Made by a program: the position numbers and the translations under genes. Below are positions 16,110 to 23,695 of a DNA stretch of 38,451 bases, in pieces (the first letter of the stretch is position 1; every line of letters starts with the position of its first letter). The notes under the pieces were generated by a model, which was not told where the DNA came from, did no database searches, and saw only the letters and a program-made list of their open reading frames with translations. This DNA comes from Promethearchaeota archaeon (GTDB lineage: Archaea; Asgardarchaeota; Lokiarchaeia; Sigyniarchaeales; SOKP01). The stretch is taken from assembly GCA_016840545.1 (NCBI GenBank), contig JAEOSD010000006.1, positions 1 through 38,451 on the forward strand, in the 5' to 3' direction.

Positions 16110-16667
16110 ATGCCGGCGATGAAGAAATCTCGCTTTTTAGAAATTAGTTCGCAATTAGATTTACCATTTCTAGAAACAAATAGAGAACTAATTCAGAAAA
16201 TATTCGAAACTTTAAACCTAAGTTTTAGATTAACTAAAAATTCAAATCAGAGATTTATTGATTTAGGCTCTGGAAATGGCCAAATACTTATATTTTGCGC
16301 CTTAAATTATTGTATCAAGTCTTTTGGAATTGAAATTAATCTAGATTTAATTAAGGAGGCAAAAATGTATATTAAGTTATTGAAAAAACAAAAAATGTAC
16401 CAGCGTAAATTGTTTAGGAAAATAAAGTTTATTCATGGAGATTTTTATGAAATTGACATGAGAGATTTTGATTTTATTTATATATATTCACTACCGACAA
16501 TGCAGAAGTATTTAAAACATGCATTTTTAACAGTCAAAAATAAATCTATTATAATATCTTATAAATATCCCTTAAATGGATTCGAGAGTTTTTTAAAGCT
16601 AGAGTATGAGCTAAGATCTGAATTTATAGATCAAATAATTTCAACATTCTTTTATGAGAAATATTAA
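16110..16667 (+). CDS. Class I SAM-dependent methyltransferase-like protein
   Basis: A 185-residue protein with the first half of the class I methyltransferase fold clearly visible. Motif I is DLGSGNG (51-57), an acidic residue E75 ends strand 2 (FGIEIN), GDFYEID (110-116) gives motif III, and DFIYIYSLPT (121-130) is motif IV. The protein is short and ends soon after strand 5-6 elements, with no substrate-binding extension. The SLPT motif IV without NPPY or DPPY argues against a base methylase. DOT1-like or small protein methyltransferases show a similar DLGSG.G start. Translation could start at M1 or M4. It is convergent with the nitroreductase. Substrate unknown. Confidence 0.72.
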   Translation: MPAMKKSRFLEISSQLDLPFLETNRELIQKIFETLNLSFRLTKNSNQRFIDLGSGNGQILIFCALNYCIKSFGIEINLDLIKEAKMYIKLLKKQKMYQRKLFRKIKFIHGDFYEIDMRDFDFIYIYSLPTMQKYLKHAFLTVKNKSIIISYKYPLNGFESFLKLEYELRSEFIDQIISTFFYEKY

Positions 16668-16711
16668 CAAAATTTACGTGAAATGAGTGTTTCACGAACT
16701 GATTTGATAAT

Positions 16712-17575
16712 TCAAGTCGCTTTCCAAGAGATTACATACTTTAAGCTTTCAGGTTTGGTAATCTCTGGATTTATGAATTCCCATCTCCCTTTTAGTCCTA
16801 ATTCTTTAGCAGTGAGATCAAAGTGACACACGGCAATTCCTATATCAACTCGCACAAATTTATTATAAACGGAACCTCTTTTGGAATCCGAATACTTTAC
16901 AAAAAAATGAAATATATCTCGATTAACATTCTTTAATATCCTCCATGGTTGGTTATTGCCAGCTGATGGACCAATCCTAACCATTTCAAGAATCGTTTTA
17001 TACTCTCCAATACTTTCTTGATTAATTGGGGTATTAAAATCTCCAATGTAAAAGATTTCATCCCATGATTTCCTTACTTTAGCTTTAGCTAGCGATCTAA
17101 TGAATCTTTCTCTCAATCTTCTGGTTGCAGGGTATCCAATGGGAGTTATAGCAGGAATTATCTCATTTTCTTTGAGTTGAATCATTTTAGAAAATTGAGA
17201 ACGCTTGAATGTCCCACCCAGCCAGCAGGTTTTTAAATTCATATCAGTTGCTGCTAATATCACAGCCTCAAATATATACCCATAATTCTCGAGATCGTAT
17301 TCAGATCTCTCAGTGGCTCCAGCTATAAATTCCTGAGCACCCTTAATCATTCCATAAGTACCTATCTTAATATTTTCCTCGGGATCGAGTTCTGGTACAC
17401 TTATTAATTGAAATCGAGAACTAGCAGATACATTTTTAAAAGGACTTTCAATATCTTCTAATTTTAAAAGCTTATCAATTTGACTTCTTGGCTCATTTTC
17501 TATGAGTTTATTTAAATATGTTCTCCAGGAAGTTCGTTCTTTTATTATTTCAACTATTGATTTTGAAAATATCAT
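16712..17575 (-). CDS. Nitroreductase-family flavoprotein (TM1586-like)
   Basis: A 287-residue protein resembling the long single-chain nitroreductases, in which two half-domains are fused and which bind FMN. SIVEIIKERTSWRTY (about 6-20) is the N-terminal FMN-phosphate Arg/Ser segment. EAVILAATDMNLKTCWLGG is the central helix-strand. MVRIGPSAGNNQPWRIL is the second FMN-contact block, with the diagnostic SAGNNQPW. The C-terminal part ends WEFINP. Such enzymes reduce nitro groups, quinones or other flavin acceptors using NAD(P)H. It is alone on the minus strand, next to a decayed ORF upstream. Function beyond flavin reductase is not readable. Confidence 0.8.
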   Translation of the reverse strand: MIFSKSIVEIIKERTSWRTYLNKLIENEPRSQIDKLLKLEDIESPFKNVSASSRFQLISVPELDPEENIKIGTYGMIKGAQEFIAGATERSEYDLENYGYIFEAVILAATDMNLKTCWLGGTFKRSQFSKMIQLKENEIIPAITPIGYPATRRLRERFIRSLAKAKVRKSWDEIFYIGDFNTPINQESIGEYKTILEMVRIGPSAGNNQPWRILKNVNRDIFHFFVKYSDSKRGSVYNKFVRVDIGIAVCHFDLTAKELGLKGRWEFINPEITKPESLKYVISWKAT

Positions 17576-17652
17576 AATCTTATAATTAATACTAATAAAG
17601 TTAGTTTTCCTAAGAATTGGAATTTAATAACTTTATTTTTTATAATTTAAAA

Positions 17653-17949
17653 TTAATCAGGAACACATTTATTAACTTTTAATAAGGTGTATTTTAAATA
17701 TTGTTTCATGTAATATCTTTCACTATTACAATAATCTAATTTCTGATTATTGTTTAAATTATCACATTTTTTTAGAAGTGTATGAATATCATTTGCCATG
17801 GTAAGATATTCTTTTTTTGCTAAATCACAATTCTGAACTAAATTTTCATCACTTAATAAGGAGGAAAAGTCTAAATTTTCAATTTGAAATTCTCCATTTT
17901 CAATAAAAGCTACTTCTGAATTATTAACAAAGCCTTTTGAAATGAAGAT
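17653..17949 (-). pseudogene. Cysteine-containing ORF remnant without a usable start
   Basis: In the otherwise empty 494-base gap upstream of the nitroreductase, one minus-strand frame is open for 98 codons before a stop (TAA at 17653). It encodes a non-random looking sequence with segments FVNNSEVAFIENGEFQIENL, ENLVQNCDLAKKEYL, LLKKCDNLNNN and KVNKCVPD. There is no ATG, GTG or TTG near its 5' end; the first ATG would give 48 residues. A TGA precedes it, and an ATG in another frame lies just upstream, so a frameshifted or decayed gene is likely. The regular cysteines suggest a small secreted or metal-binding origin. The remaining gap bases are AT-rich with nothing else seen. Confidence 0.35.
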
Positions 17950-18069
17950 TCATCTCGAAGAATTTTCAAATTAATGAAAATAAGATAAAAAGGGTATTTA
18001 AAAAAGAAGAGCCGTAAAGTTTAGTAGAATTATAATTTGCTTTACAAAATTAATATTTATCATATATCC

Positions 18070-19197
18070 TTATTCTATACAGTAATTATTTTGAATTGAT
18101 TTATTTAATCCTTCAAGAATTGTCTTTGTACCTTCAGTTTTGTAAATTTTCATTAACTCTTCATATTTTGTAGTTTTCCCTCTTTCTGCTGATAGATATG
18201 ATAATAACACTGTTGCTATAGCTTCTTTAGCTTGTTGGGGAGTAAATTCAGGTTCTTTATTATCAAGTATGCAATCAGTGAAATGTGAATCTTCAGCACC
18301 CATAGAGATTTCATAATATTTTGGAAAAGGTCCATGATTTATTTCAGGTTCATGCCATTTACCTTTATTCTTACCCATTTTTTCATTGTTGGAAAAAATT
18401 CTAACTGGTTTATACCATTCATGATTTTCTATAATTGTTCCTTCTGTTCCATAGATCTCTAAACTATTAGTAGGGGGTGAAATAACTGAAAAACTTACTA
18501 AAGTTTCAATAATAGTTCCTTTAGAATATTTTAAAAGAACCATAGCATTATCTTCAGCTTTTTCATCTAAATTGGTACATTGCTTTGTTAGCCAACAATA
18601 TGCAGATTCCACTTTATCATTTAAAATCCAATTGATAGTGGCAAACTTATGAGCTCCCATATCCATTAAAGATCCTCCTCCTGCTAAAATTGGATGTCCT
18701 TTCCAGAATCCTTCCTTCATGAGTCCAGGAATTTCATTAACACCTTCATAAGATCGAATTAAAAATATATTTCCAATTAATCCAGATTGTAGAGCATCTT
18801 TTATATATGCATGAGCAGGTAAGAAGCGGTGATTTTCTGCGATCATGAATTTTACTCCTGCCTTTTTAGTAGCTTTTATCATATCATCACATCCCTCAAG
18901 GGTAGTAGCCATGGGTTTTTCACAAAGTACATGTTTACCGGCTTCTGCAGCAGCAGTAACATACTTTTCATGAAGAAAATGGGGAACCATTATTAATACC
19001 GCATCAATATCACTTTTAATTAAATCATCTACGCTATTGTAATAGTTCATTTTACTAGTTTTGGCGCTCCTTCTCGCAACTTTTTCATTGATATCATAAA
19101 CAGATGTAAATTTAATTTTTGGATTACTTTTACATCCAATTCTATGAAAGCGCCAAACAGTGCCAGAGCCAATTATTCCATACTTAACAAATTCCAT
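18070..19197 (-). CDS. Gfo/Idh/MocA-family NAD(P)-dependent dehydrogenase
   Basis: A 375-residue oxidoreductase acting on a sugar, inositol or similar polyol. The N-terminal Rossmann fold starts KYGIIGSGTVWRFHR (5-19). The family signature EKP is at 93-95 (HVLCEKPMATT). The C-terminal substrate domain holds GGGSLMDMGAHKFATINW, whose Asp and His are the usual catalytic pair. No signal peptide is seen. It is divergent from the M24-SDR pair with a 152-base gap containing a 14-bp palindrome. Together with the SDR and BKACE genes it suggests catabolism of an oxidisable sugar acid or amino-sugar derivative. The substrate is not determined. Confidence 0.88.
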   Translation of the reverse strand: MEFVKYGIIGSGTVWRFHRIGCKSNPKIKFTSVYDINEKVARRSAKTSKMNYYNSVDDLIKSDIDAVLIMVPHFLHEKYVTAAAEAGKHVLCEKPMATTLEGCDDMIKATKKAGVKFMIAENHRFLPAHAYIKDALQSGLIGNIFLIRSYEGVNEIPGLMKEGFWKGHPILAGGGSLMDMGAHKFATINWILNDKVESAYCWLTKQCTNLDEKAEDNAMVLLKYSKGTIIETLVSFSVISPPTNSLEIYGTEGTIIENHEWYKPVRIFSNNEKMGKNKGKWHEPEINHGPFPKYYEISMGAEDSHFTDCILDNKEPEFTPQQAKEAIATVLLSYLSAERGKTTKYEELMKIYKTEGTKTILEGLNKSIQNNYCIE

Positions 19198-19254
19198 AAT
19201 TAAGAAATAGCATTAAAATTTTTATAGATTTGCTCCTAATCACTATATTTTTAC

Positions 19255-19268
19255 ATTATGATCATAAT
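19255..19268. promoter_or_regulatory. 14-bp perfect palindrome, candidate operator
   Basis: ATTATGATCATAAT is a perfect palindrome in the 152-base divergent region between the Gfo/Idh/MocA dehydrogenase and the M24-SDR genes. It is placed to control both directions. AT-rich DNA makes palindromes common, but 14 bases including the central TGATCA is longer than most seen here. Confidence 0.4.
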
Positions 19269-19349
19269 TATTGAATAAAAGAATTTTGTTATAAATTTTT
19301 AACTAACACTTTATTTTAATCATTTATAAATAAAAATCAATGAGATTTA

Positions 19350-20483
19350 ATGATTGAACCAATAGGTTATAGTAAAAAAAGAGCAAAAGAAGTTTTAAAC
19401 AAATATGATATTGATCTTTTAATTGCTTCTACACCTGTTAATGTTTTTTATACTACTGGACTACCAGTAACTCATGTAGCCCCTAATCCAATTTTATATG
19501 TATTATCAAATCAATATCCATTTCTTTCAATGGTTAGAAGAGATGGTGAAGAAAGTGCTTTTATATGGTCTTTGTATGATAGTGTAGAACAATTCTCTTG
19601 GCTTGATCCAAGTGAAGTGATTAGAATTGGTTCTTTGGATGCAGCGGTAAATTTATTATTAAAAAAAGTGGAAGAATGGGATTTAAGAGATCAAACTATT
19701 GCGCTTGAATCTTATATGCCTAGATACCAATCTGAAGCTTTACAAAAGAAATTTCCTAATGCTAAAGTGGTAAATGGAGATAGAGCATTTATTGATATGA
19801 GATTAATTAAGTCAGAAGAGGAAATTAGACGAATTAAAAAATCTACTGAAGTGGCAGAAAAAGCAATTCAAGCTTGTATTGATGCGACTGAATTGAATGT
19901 ACCAGATACAAAATTATTACAAATTGCAAGAAAAATTATTGTAGACGAGGGAGCATGGGGATGGGATCATCTCACAATGAATATTGGACCATCGGATCCG
20001 GAAGCTCCAGGTCTAGGAATTCCAGTCACACCAAATGATATTGTACGTTTTGATTTTGGAGCAGTTTGGGAAGGATATATCTCTGATGTGAGTAGGGGAG
20101 TTGTTATTGGAGAGATACCTAAAAAGGCTCAAGAAGCAATGGATTATATGATTCAAGTTCAAGACTACTGCGCCGATAACATTAAACCAGGAGTGAATGC
20201 TAGAGAATTCCGAGAAGAGGCTCAGAGTTTTTTGAAATCTCTTACAAAAAGAGGTTTTTATTTAATTACTGGACATAGCATTGGACTTGAATGTGAGGAA
20301 ACTCACTTATTTGGTCCTACTGGAGCTATGGATGTTCCATTTGAAGAGAATATAGTTCTAGATCTAGAAGTTTGGCTTAATGTAAGAGGTCAAGGATTAG
20401 TAGGAATTGAGGATTGCTATCGAATTACAGGCACAGGGACAGAAAGACTTACTAAGCTTGATAAAGAAATAGTAGTAAAGTGA
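19350..20483 (+). CDS. M24-family metallopeptidase (Xaa-Pro dipeptidase-like)
   Basis: A 377-residue M24 enzyme, distinct from the one at 6271-7494. The N-terminal creatinase domain (about 1-155) is followed by the catalytic domain with metal ligands D235 and D246 (RFDFGAVWEGYISD), H309 (ITGHSIGLE), E340 (LDLEVW) and E354 (GIEDCYRIT). Intact ligands imply an active metallopeptidase or C-N hydrolase. The next gene, an SDR, starts within 14 bases and its ribosome site overlaps the region just after this stop, so the two are translated as a pair. Placement with a BKACE and a dehydrogenase suggests that this M24 member may hydrolyse a small-molecule amide or peptide substrate of that pathway. This is inference. 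Confidence 0.87.
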   Translation: MIEPIGYSKKRAKEVLNKYDIDLLIASTPVNVFYTTGLPVTHVAPNPILYVLSNQYPFLSMVRRDGEESAFIWSLYDSVEQFSWLDPSEVIRIGSLDAAVNLLLKKVEEWDLRDQTIALESYMPRYQSEALQKKFPNAKVVNGDRAFIDMRLIKSEEEIRRIKKSTEVAEKAIQACIDATELNVPDTKLLQIARKIIVDEGAWGWDHLTMNIGPSDPEAPGLGIPVTPNDIVRFDFGAVWEGYISDVSRGVVIGEIPKKAQEAMDYMIQVQDYCADNIKPGVNAREFREEAQSFLKSLTKRGFYLITGHSIGLECEETHLFGPTGAMDVPFEENIVLDLEVWLNVRGQGLVGIEDCYRITGTGTERLTKLDKEIVVK

Positions 20484-20496
20484 AGGTGTGGAATTT

Positions 20497-21273
20497 ATGA
20501 GAATAAAAGATAAAATAGTAGTATTAACCGGTGCAGCTTCTGGAATTGGACGCGCCACAGCTGCATTATTTGCAAAAGAAGGCGCAATTCAAATTTTATC
20601 TGATATCGATGAAGTTGGTCTTAGAAAAACATATGAAGCCTTAGGTGAAGCACAAGAAAGAACCACAATTATGAATGTGGACATAAGAAAACCAGAAGAA
20701 GTAAAAAAAATGATTGAGAGAACTGTAGATATGCATGGTCGAATAGATGTCTTAATTGTTAATGCTGGAGTTGTACGAGTAGGTCCTGTTGAGGACTTTC
20801 CAGATGAGGATTATGATCTATTAATTGATGTGAATCTTAAAGGAACTCATTATACATGTAAGTATGCTGTACCATACTTTAAAAAGCAGAGATCGGGCTC
20901 TATTATTACTTTAGCTTCAGTGGCAGCTCATATTGGGCAAGTAGCGCATGCTAATTACTGTTCAACAAAAGCAGGAGTACTAGGATATACAAGAGCTTTA
21001 GCTTTAGATTTAGCACCCTATAATGTGAGAGTTAATAGCGTAAGTCCTGGTGCAACAGATACACCAATGTTGCAAAGTGATGTTGCTAAACAAGCTAAAG
21101 ACAGGGGCGTCTCTTATGAGGAAGTTAAAAAAGAATTCGAAAAAGAAGGAGTTATGGGACGTTGGGCAAAACCAGAAGAGATAGCCACTGGAATCTTATA
21201 TTTAGCTACTGAAGAATCCTCTTATATGACAGGAGCAGATTTAAGGTTAGATGGTGGTTGGACAACAAGATAG
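20497..21273 (+). CDS. Classical short-chain dehydrogenase/reductase
   Basis: A 258-residue NAD(P)-dependent oxidoreductase. TGAASGIG (11-18) binds the cofactor, NAG is at 89-91, and the catalytic residues are S141 (LASVAAH), Y154 and K158 (YCSTK). The C-terminal GRWAKPEEIA and GADLRLDGGW blocks are typical of 3-oxoacyl-ACP reductase/glucose-dehydrogenase-like SDRs. D37 after strand 2 (LSDID) suggests NAD preference. I chose the ATG because AAGGTG lies eight bases before it; an in-frame GTG three codons earlier overlaps that site. It sits 13 bases after the M24 gene and convergent with BKACE. Confidence 0.88.
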   Translation: MRIKDKIVVLTGAASGIGRATAALFAKEGAIQILSDIDEVGLRKTYEALGEAQERTTIMNVDIRKPEEVKKMIERTVDMHGRIDVLIVNAGVVRVGPVEDFPDEDYDLLIDVNLKGTHYTCKYAVPYFKKQRSGSIITLASVAAHIGQVAHANYCSTKAGVLGYTRALALDLAPYNVRVNSVSPGATDTPMLQSDVAKQAKDRGVSYEEVKKEFEKEGVMGRWAKPEEIATGILYLATEESSYMTGADLRLDGGWTTR

Positions 21274-21281
21274 TACTTAAA

Positions 21282-22079
21282 TTAAATTCCTAATAATTTT
21301 CTTACTTCAGATGGATCTGCAGCTTTACGTCCCATTTCTTTACCTATTTTAATCATACGAGAAACTAATTCGGTATTATCTTTAGCAGGTATTCCTTCAT
21401 TTACGTAAGGATAATCTTCAGTACCTACTCGAACATTCCCTCCATGTGTGATTGCTAAAGTAGCTATTTTTGTTTGTTCTTTTCCCATAACGCTAATTGT
21501 ATGAATGCTATTGGAAGGCATATATTTAACTCTGTGTAAATATTCATCTGCCGTCGGTGGAGACCATGTCCCTCCTGGCCAATTAAAAAAAAGAGTCAAC
21601 ACATACGGAGGATCTAGCAATTTTTTTTCGATTAAATAATTCAGGTTCCAATATGACCCTGTATGCCAAACTTCCCATTCTATTTTTATGTTAAATTTCT
21701 TACATGAGATGCAGTACTGCTCCAGTTCATCAATATCATGGACAACATCTACATTTGTTTCTGGAAAGTGTTCAGCATGATGATTGGAAATAACAGAAAG
21801 CATATCTGGTTTTGCATGAAAATCTGGAGCTCTATCTTCAATTGGATAACTAGACATTCCTGCTTGTATTATAATATCACATCGTTCTCTTATTCTTTTC
21901 ACAGTTTCAATTTCTTCACCTCTGGGTAAATGAACATGTGCAATTGCAGCTCCAGCTTCATAGCACTTCACAACATCTTCTATTAATTCATTTGTTGTTT
22001 GTGCCCAATTTTTTAAATCAGGATAAATCCAAGAATTCGCTGTTGTTGCTGTAATTATTAATTTATCAAATTCTTTCAT
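21282..22079 (-). CDS. Beta-keto acid cleavage enzyme (BKACE, DUF849 family)
   Basis: A 265-residue TIM-barrel enzyme of the BKACE family, whose best-known member cleaves 3-keto-5-aminohexanoate with acetyl-CoA in lysine fermentation. Zn ligands H48 and H50 (AHVHLP) and E221 (GGNVRVGTED) are present. HTISVMGKEQ (193-202) and ITHGGNVRVG are typical family blocks. The N-terminal segment TATTANSWIYP is less typical than the common APTGA, so the acyl substrate may differ. The family transfers acetyl-CoA-derived units from a beta-keto acid, giving acetoacetate and a new acyl-CoA. Neighbouring dehydrogenases could make the beta-keto substrate. A palindrome lies 48-59 bases upstream of its start. 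Confidence 0.88.
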   Translation of the reverse strand: MKEFDKLIITATTANSWIYPDLKNWAQTTNELIEDVVKCYEAGAAIAHVHLPRGEEIETVKRIRERCDIIIQAGMSSYPIEDRAPDFHAKPDMLSVISNHHAEHFPETNVDVVHDIDELEQYCISCKKFNIKIEWEVWHTGSYWNLNYLIEKKLLDPPYVLTLFFNWPGGTWSPPTADEYLHRVKYMPSNSIHTISVMGKEQTKIATLAITHGGNVRVGTEDYPYVNEGIPAKDNTELVSRMIKIGKEMGRKAADPSEVRKLLGI

Positions 22080-22126
22080 ATAATTAATACTCCTCTAAAC
22101 TAATATTACTTTAAATAAACTAATAG

Positions 22127-22138
22127 TTGATATATCAA
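22127..22138. promoter_or_regulatory. 12-bp palindrome upstream of the BKACE gene
   Basis: TTGATATATCAA is a perfect palindrome about 50 bases before the BKACE start. It could be an operator, but AT-rich DNA gives such palindromes by chance. The rest of the 224-base gap shows no clear feature. Confidence 0.25.
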
Positions 22139-22303
22139 AAATTATATTTTTTATTAACATCTAATATCGAATAATTATTTATCCAAAAGTAAGATTTTTA
22201 TTTCTCACAAACATCTCTCTTTAATTAAAATTATCTAATAATTAGTTAAAAATAGTAAAAAAGAAAGAATTTAATTAATGAAGTTTAATAAATTAATTGT
22301 AAA

Positions 22304-22870
22304 TTATAATTCTGAACCGCAGTTCTCACAAAATCGAGCACTTTCACGTAGTTTATGACCACAGTAAACGCAAAAATTTTTACCAGTTGTGGACAAAGGT
22401 TCTTGAAGTTGCTTTGGTGGAGCCACATAACTTTCATGGGGGGCATATTGTACTTTTTCTCCTAGAAGGATTTCTCCTGTCTCTTGATTAAACTTATAAG
22501 CGATCAGTCCATTTGCTCTTAAATCAACAAGGACCCTTAATACGTCGCGAGGCTTTATTCCAACCTGAAGTGCGAGATCTTCAAGCTTAACTGATCCTTG
22601 AGCTCCATGATCCATGATTGCATTTTTGACTGCATTTTTAAATTTCATATTTGTATAAATTTGTTGAAATCCACCAAAAAATATAATAAAGAAAGCCGGA
22701 ATAAATAACCAATATCCCCAACCAGAAAGTCCTAAGAAATTATTGTTCATTGTTAAAAGCACTAAGGATAAAATTGCAACAAATAAAAAGGCTCCGCCAC
22801 AGAAAAATGAGGTGTAAGTACTTTCATATTTTTCTTTTGAATAATAACGATCTTTTTTATTTATAGACAT
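22304..22870 (-). CDS. Membrane protein with winged-helix and C-terminal zinc ribbon
   Basis: A 188-residue protein. A basic N-terminus precedes two membrane helices (about 20-42 and 51-70). A cytoplasmic helix-turn-helix or winged-helix unit follows (about 84-130, GSVKLEDLALQVGIKPRDVL with a wing YKFNQETGEI). After a Pro-rich linker comes a zinc ribbon (CVYCGHKL then CENCGSEL at the C-terminus). The winged-helix resembles PCI/proteasome-lid-type or MarR-type wings and may contact protein or nucleic acid. Membrane-tethered wHTH plus zinc ribbon proteins are a recurring type in Asgard archaea, though their function is unknown. It stands next to the two small tail-anchored proteins and may share their regulon. 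No partner gene overlaps. Confidence 0.7.
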   Translation of the reverse strand: MSINKKDRYYSKEKYESTYTSFFCGGAFLFVAILSLVLLTMNNNFLGLSGWGYWLFIPAFFIIFFGGFQQIYTNMKFKNAVKNAIMDHGAQGSVKLEDLALQVGIKPRDVLRVLVDLRANGLIAYKFNQETGEILLGEKVQYAPHESYVAPPKQLQEPLSTTGKNFCVYCGHKLRESARFCENCGSEL

Positions 22871-22987
22871 TTATTTTACACGATTAATAATTTTTTGATT
22901 GGTAAGATTGTTAATTAAACAGATTATTTATTTTATTTTAAACTAGATTAGACCAATATTTAATAATCATTAAAAAATAACTAATGT

Positions 22988-23134
22988 TCAAAATATAAAA
23001 TGGTCTAAAAGAGTTACGACAATCGGGAAGAGGAAAAGTAAGAGTATCTTTGCGATTATTATTAAGATCTTTTTAATACGACTATATTTCTTTAGGACAA
23101 TAAATTCTTTTTGTTCCTCTATTTCTTCTTCCAC
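22988..23134 (-). CDS. 48-residue single-helix membrane peptide
   Basis: A very short gene starting at GTG, 15 bases after the stop of the 80-residue gene. The product starts VEEEIEEQKEF, then a basic stretch (LKKYSRIKK), then about 20 hydrophobic residues (ILIIIAKILLLFLFPIVVTLL) and the tail DHFIF. This is the charged head plus C-terminal helix plan of the upstream 80-residue protein in reduced form. No ATG is available, and an in-frame stop lies six codons upstream of the GTG. The coding call relies on the coherent acidic-basic-hydrophobic layout and the tight spacing. It could be a tail-anchored regulator or an exported peptide. Confidence 0.5.
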   Translation of the reverse strand: MEEEIEEQKEFIVLKKYSRIKKILIIIAKILLLFLFPIVVTLLDHFIF

Positions 23135-23149
23135 TTTTTGAACACCACT

Positions 23150-23392
23150 TTAAAAATTAAATATTCTAAGGACAAAAAACGCAATATGGGCAGCGATAAT
23201 AAATGATTCAAGTCCTAGTATGATATATTTTTTTGCTTTTTCAGAGAGATGATCACTTATATTTATATTCTCAATAACTTCCCTCAATTTCCTTTTTTTC
23301 TTTAAAAGTATTATGTCATCTTCCTCTAAAAAGTTGATTCCATAAATCCTTTCTATTATTTCGGATTCATTTTCCAACATTCTTTTAATCAC
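23150..23392 (-). CDS. 80-residue tail-anchored membrane protein
   Basis: A small protein with an acidic head (ENESEIIERIYGINFLEEDD), a basic patch (LLKKKRKLREVI), a polar middle and one C-terminal hydrophobic helix (about 58-78, ILGLESFIIAAHIAFFVLRI) ending in NF. It is likely inserted post-translationally with the head in the cytoplasm. Start is GTG at 23392, or ATG four codons later. It is the first gene of a two-gene unit with the 48-residue peptide and lies divergent to the bPH2-XRE fusion. The 18-bp inverted repeat in that gap could control it. No family recognised. Confidence 0.55.
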   Translation of the reverse strand: MIKRMLENESEIIERIYGINFLEEDDIILLKKKRKLREVIENINISDHLSEKAKKYIILGLESFIIAAHIAFFVLRIFNF

Positions 23393-23460
23393 ATCCCACT
23401 TTTAAAGGGTTTTTATTACATTTCTTTAGGTATGACTAATGATTTTTTATTATATCCATG

Positions 23461-23668
23461 TTAAATTTACTAGTCATTATATTTAAATTTTTCTATAATT
23501 TAAAAAAGATTTTTGTATTTCTATAAATGTAAGTTAAAATTATTTAGCATTTTTTATTTAAAGTCTACAATTACTCAATAAATCATAAGAATGTTGAGTT
23601 TAAGATTTAGAAAAATATATATTTCCATGTTGATATTAATAATATAATAAAATGACTAGTAAATTTAA
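23461..23668. repeat. 18-bp perfect inverted repeat in the divergent bPH2-XRE promoter region
   Basis: TTAAATTTACTAGTCATT (23461-23478) and AATGACTAGTAAATTTAA (23651-23668) are exact reverse complements, with 172 bases between. Each arm contains TNACTAGTNA, itself a near-palindrome centred on CTAG, as expected for a dimeric HTH operator. One arm sits about 70 bases before the small minus-strand gene and the other ends 27 bases before the bPH2-XRE start. I see no gene in this 303-base gap. Confidence 0.65.
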
Positions 23669-23682
23669 ATATTAAAAAAAAA

Positions 23683-23688
23683 GGGAGG
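23683..23688 (+). promoter_or_regulatory. Shine-Dalgarno site of the bPH2-XRE gene
   Basis: GGGAGG lies seven bases before the ATG and is among the strongest ribosome sites in the window. It fixes the start. Confidence 0.65.
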
Positions 23689-23695
23689 AAGTATC

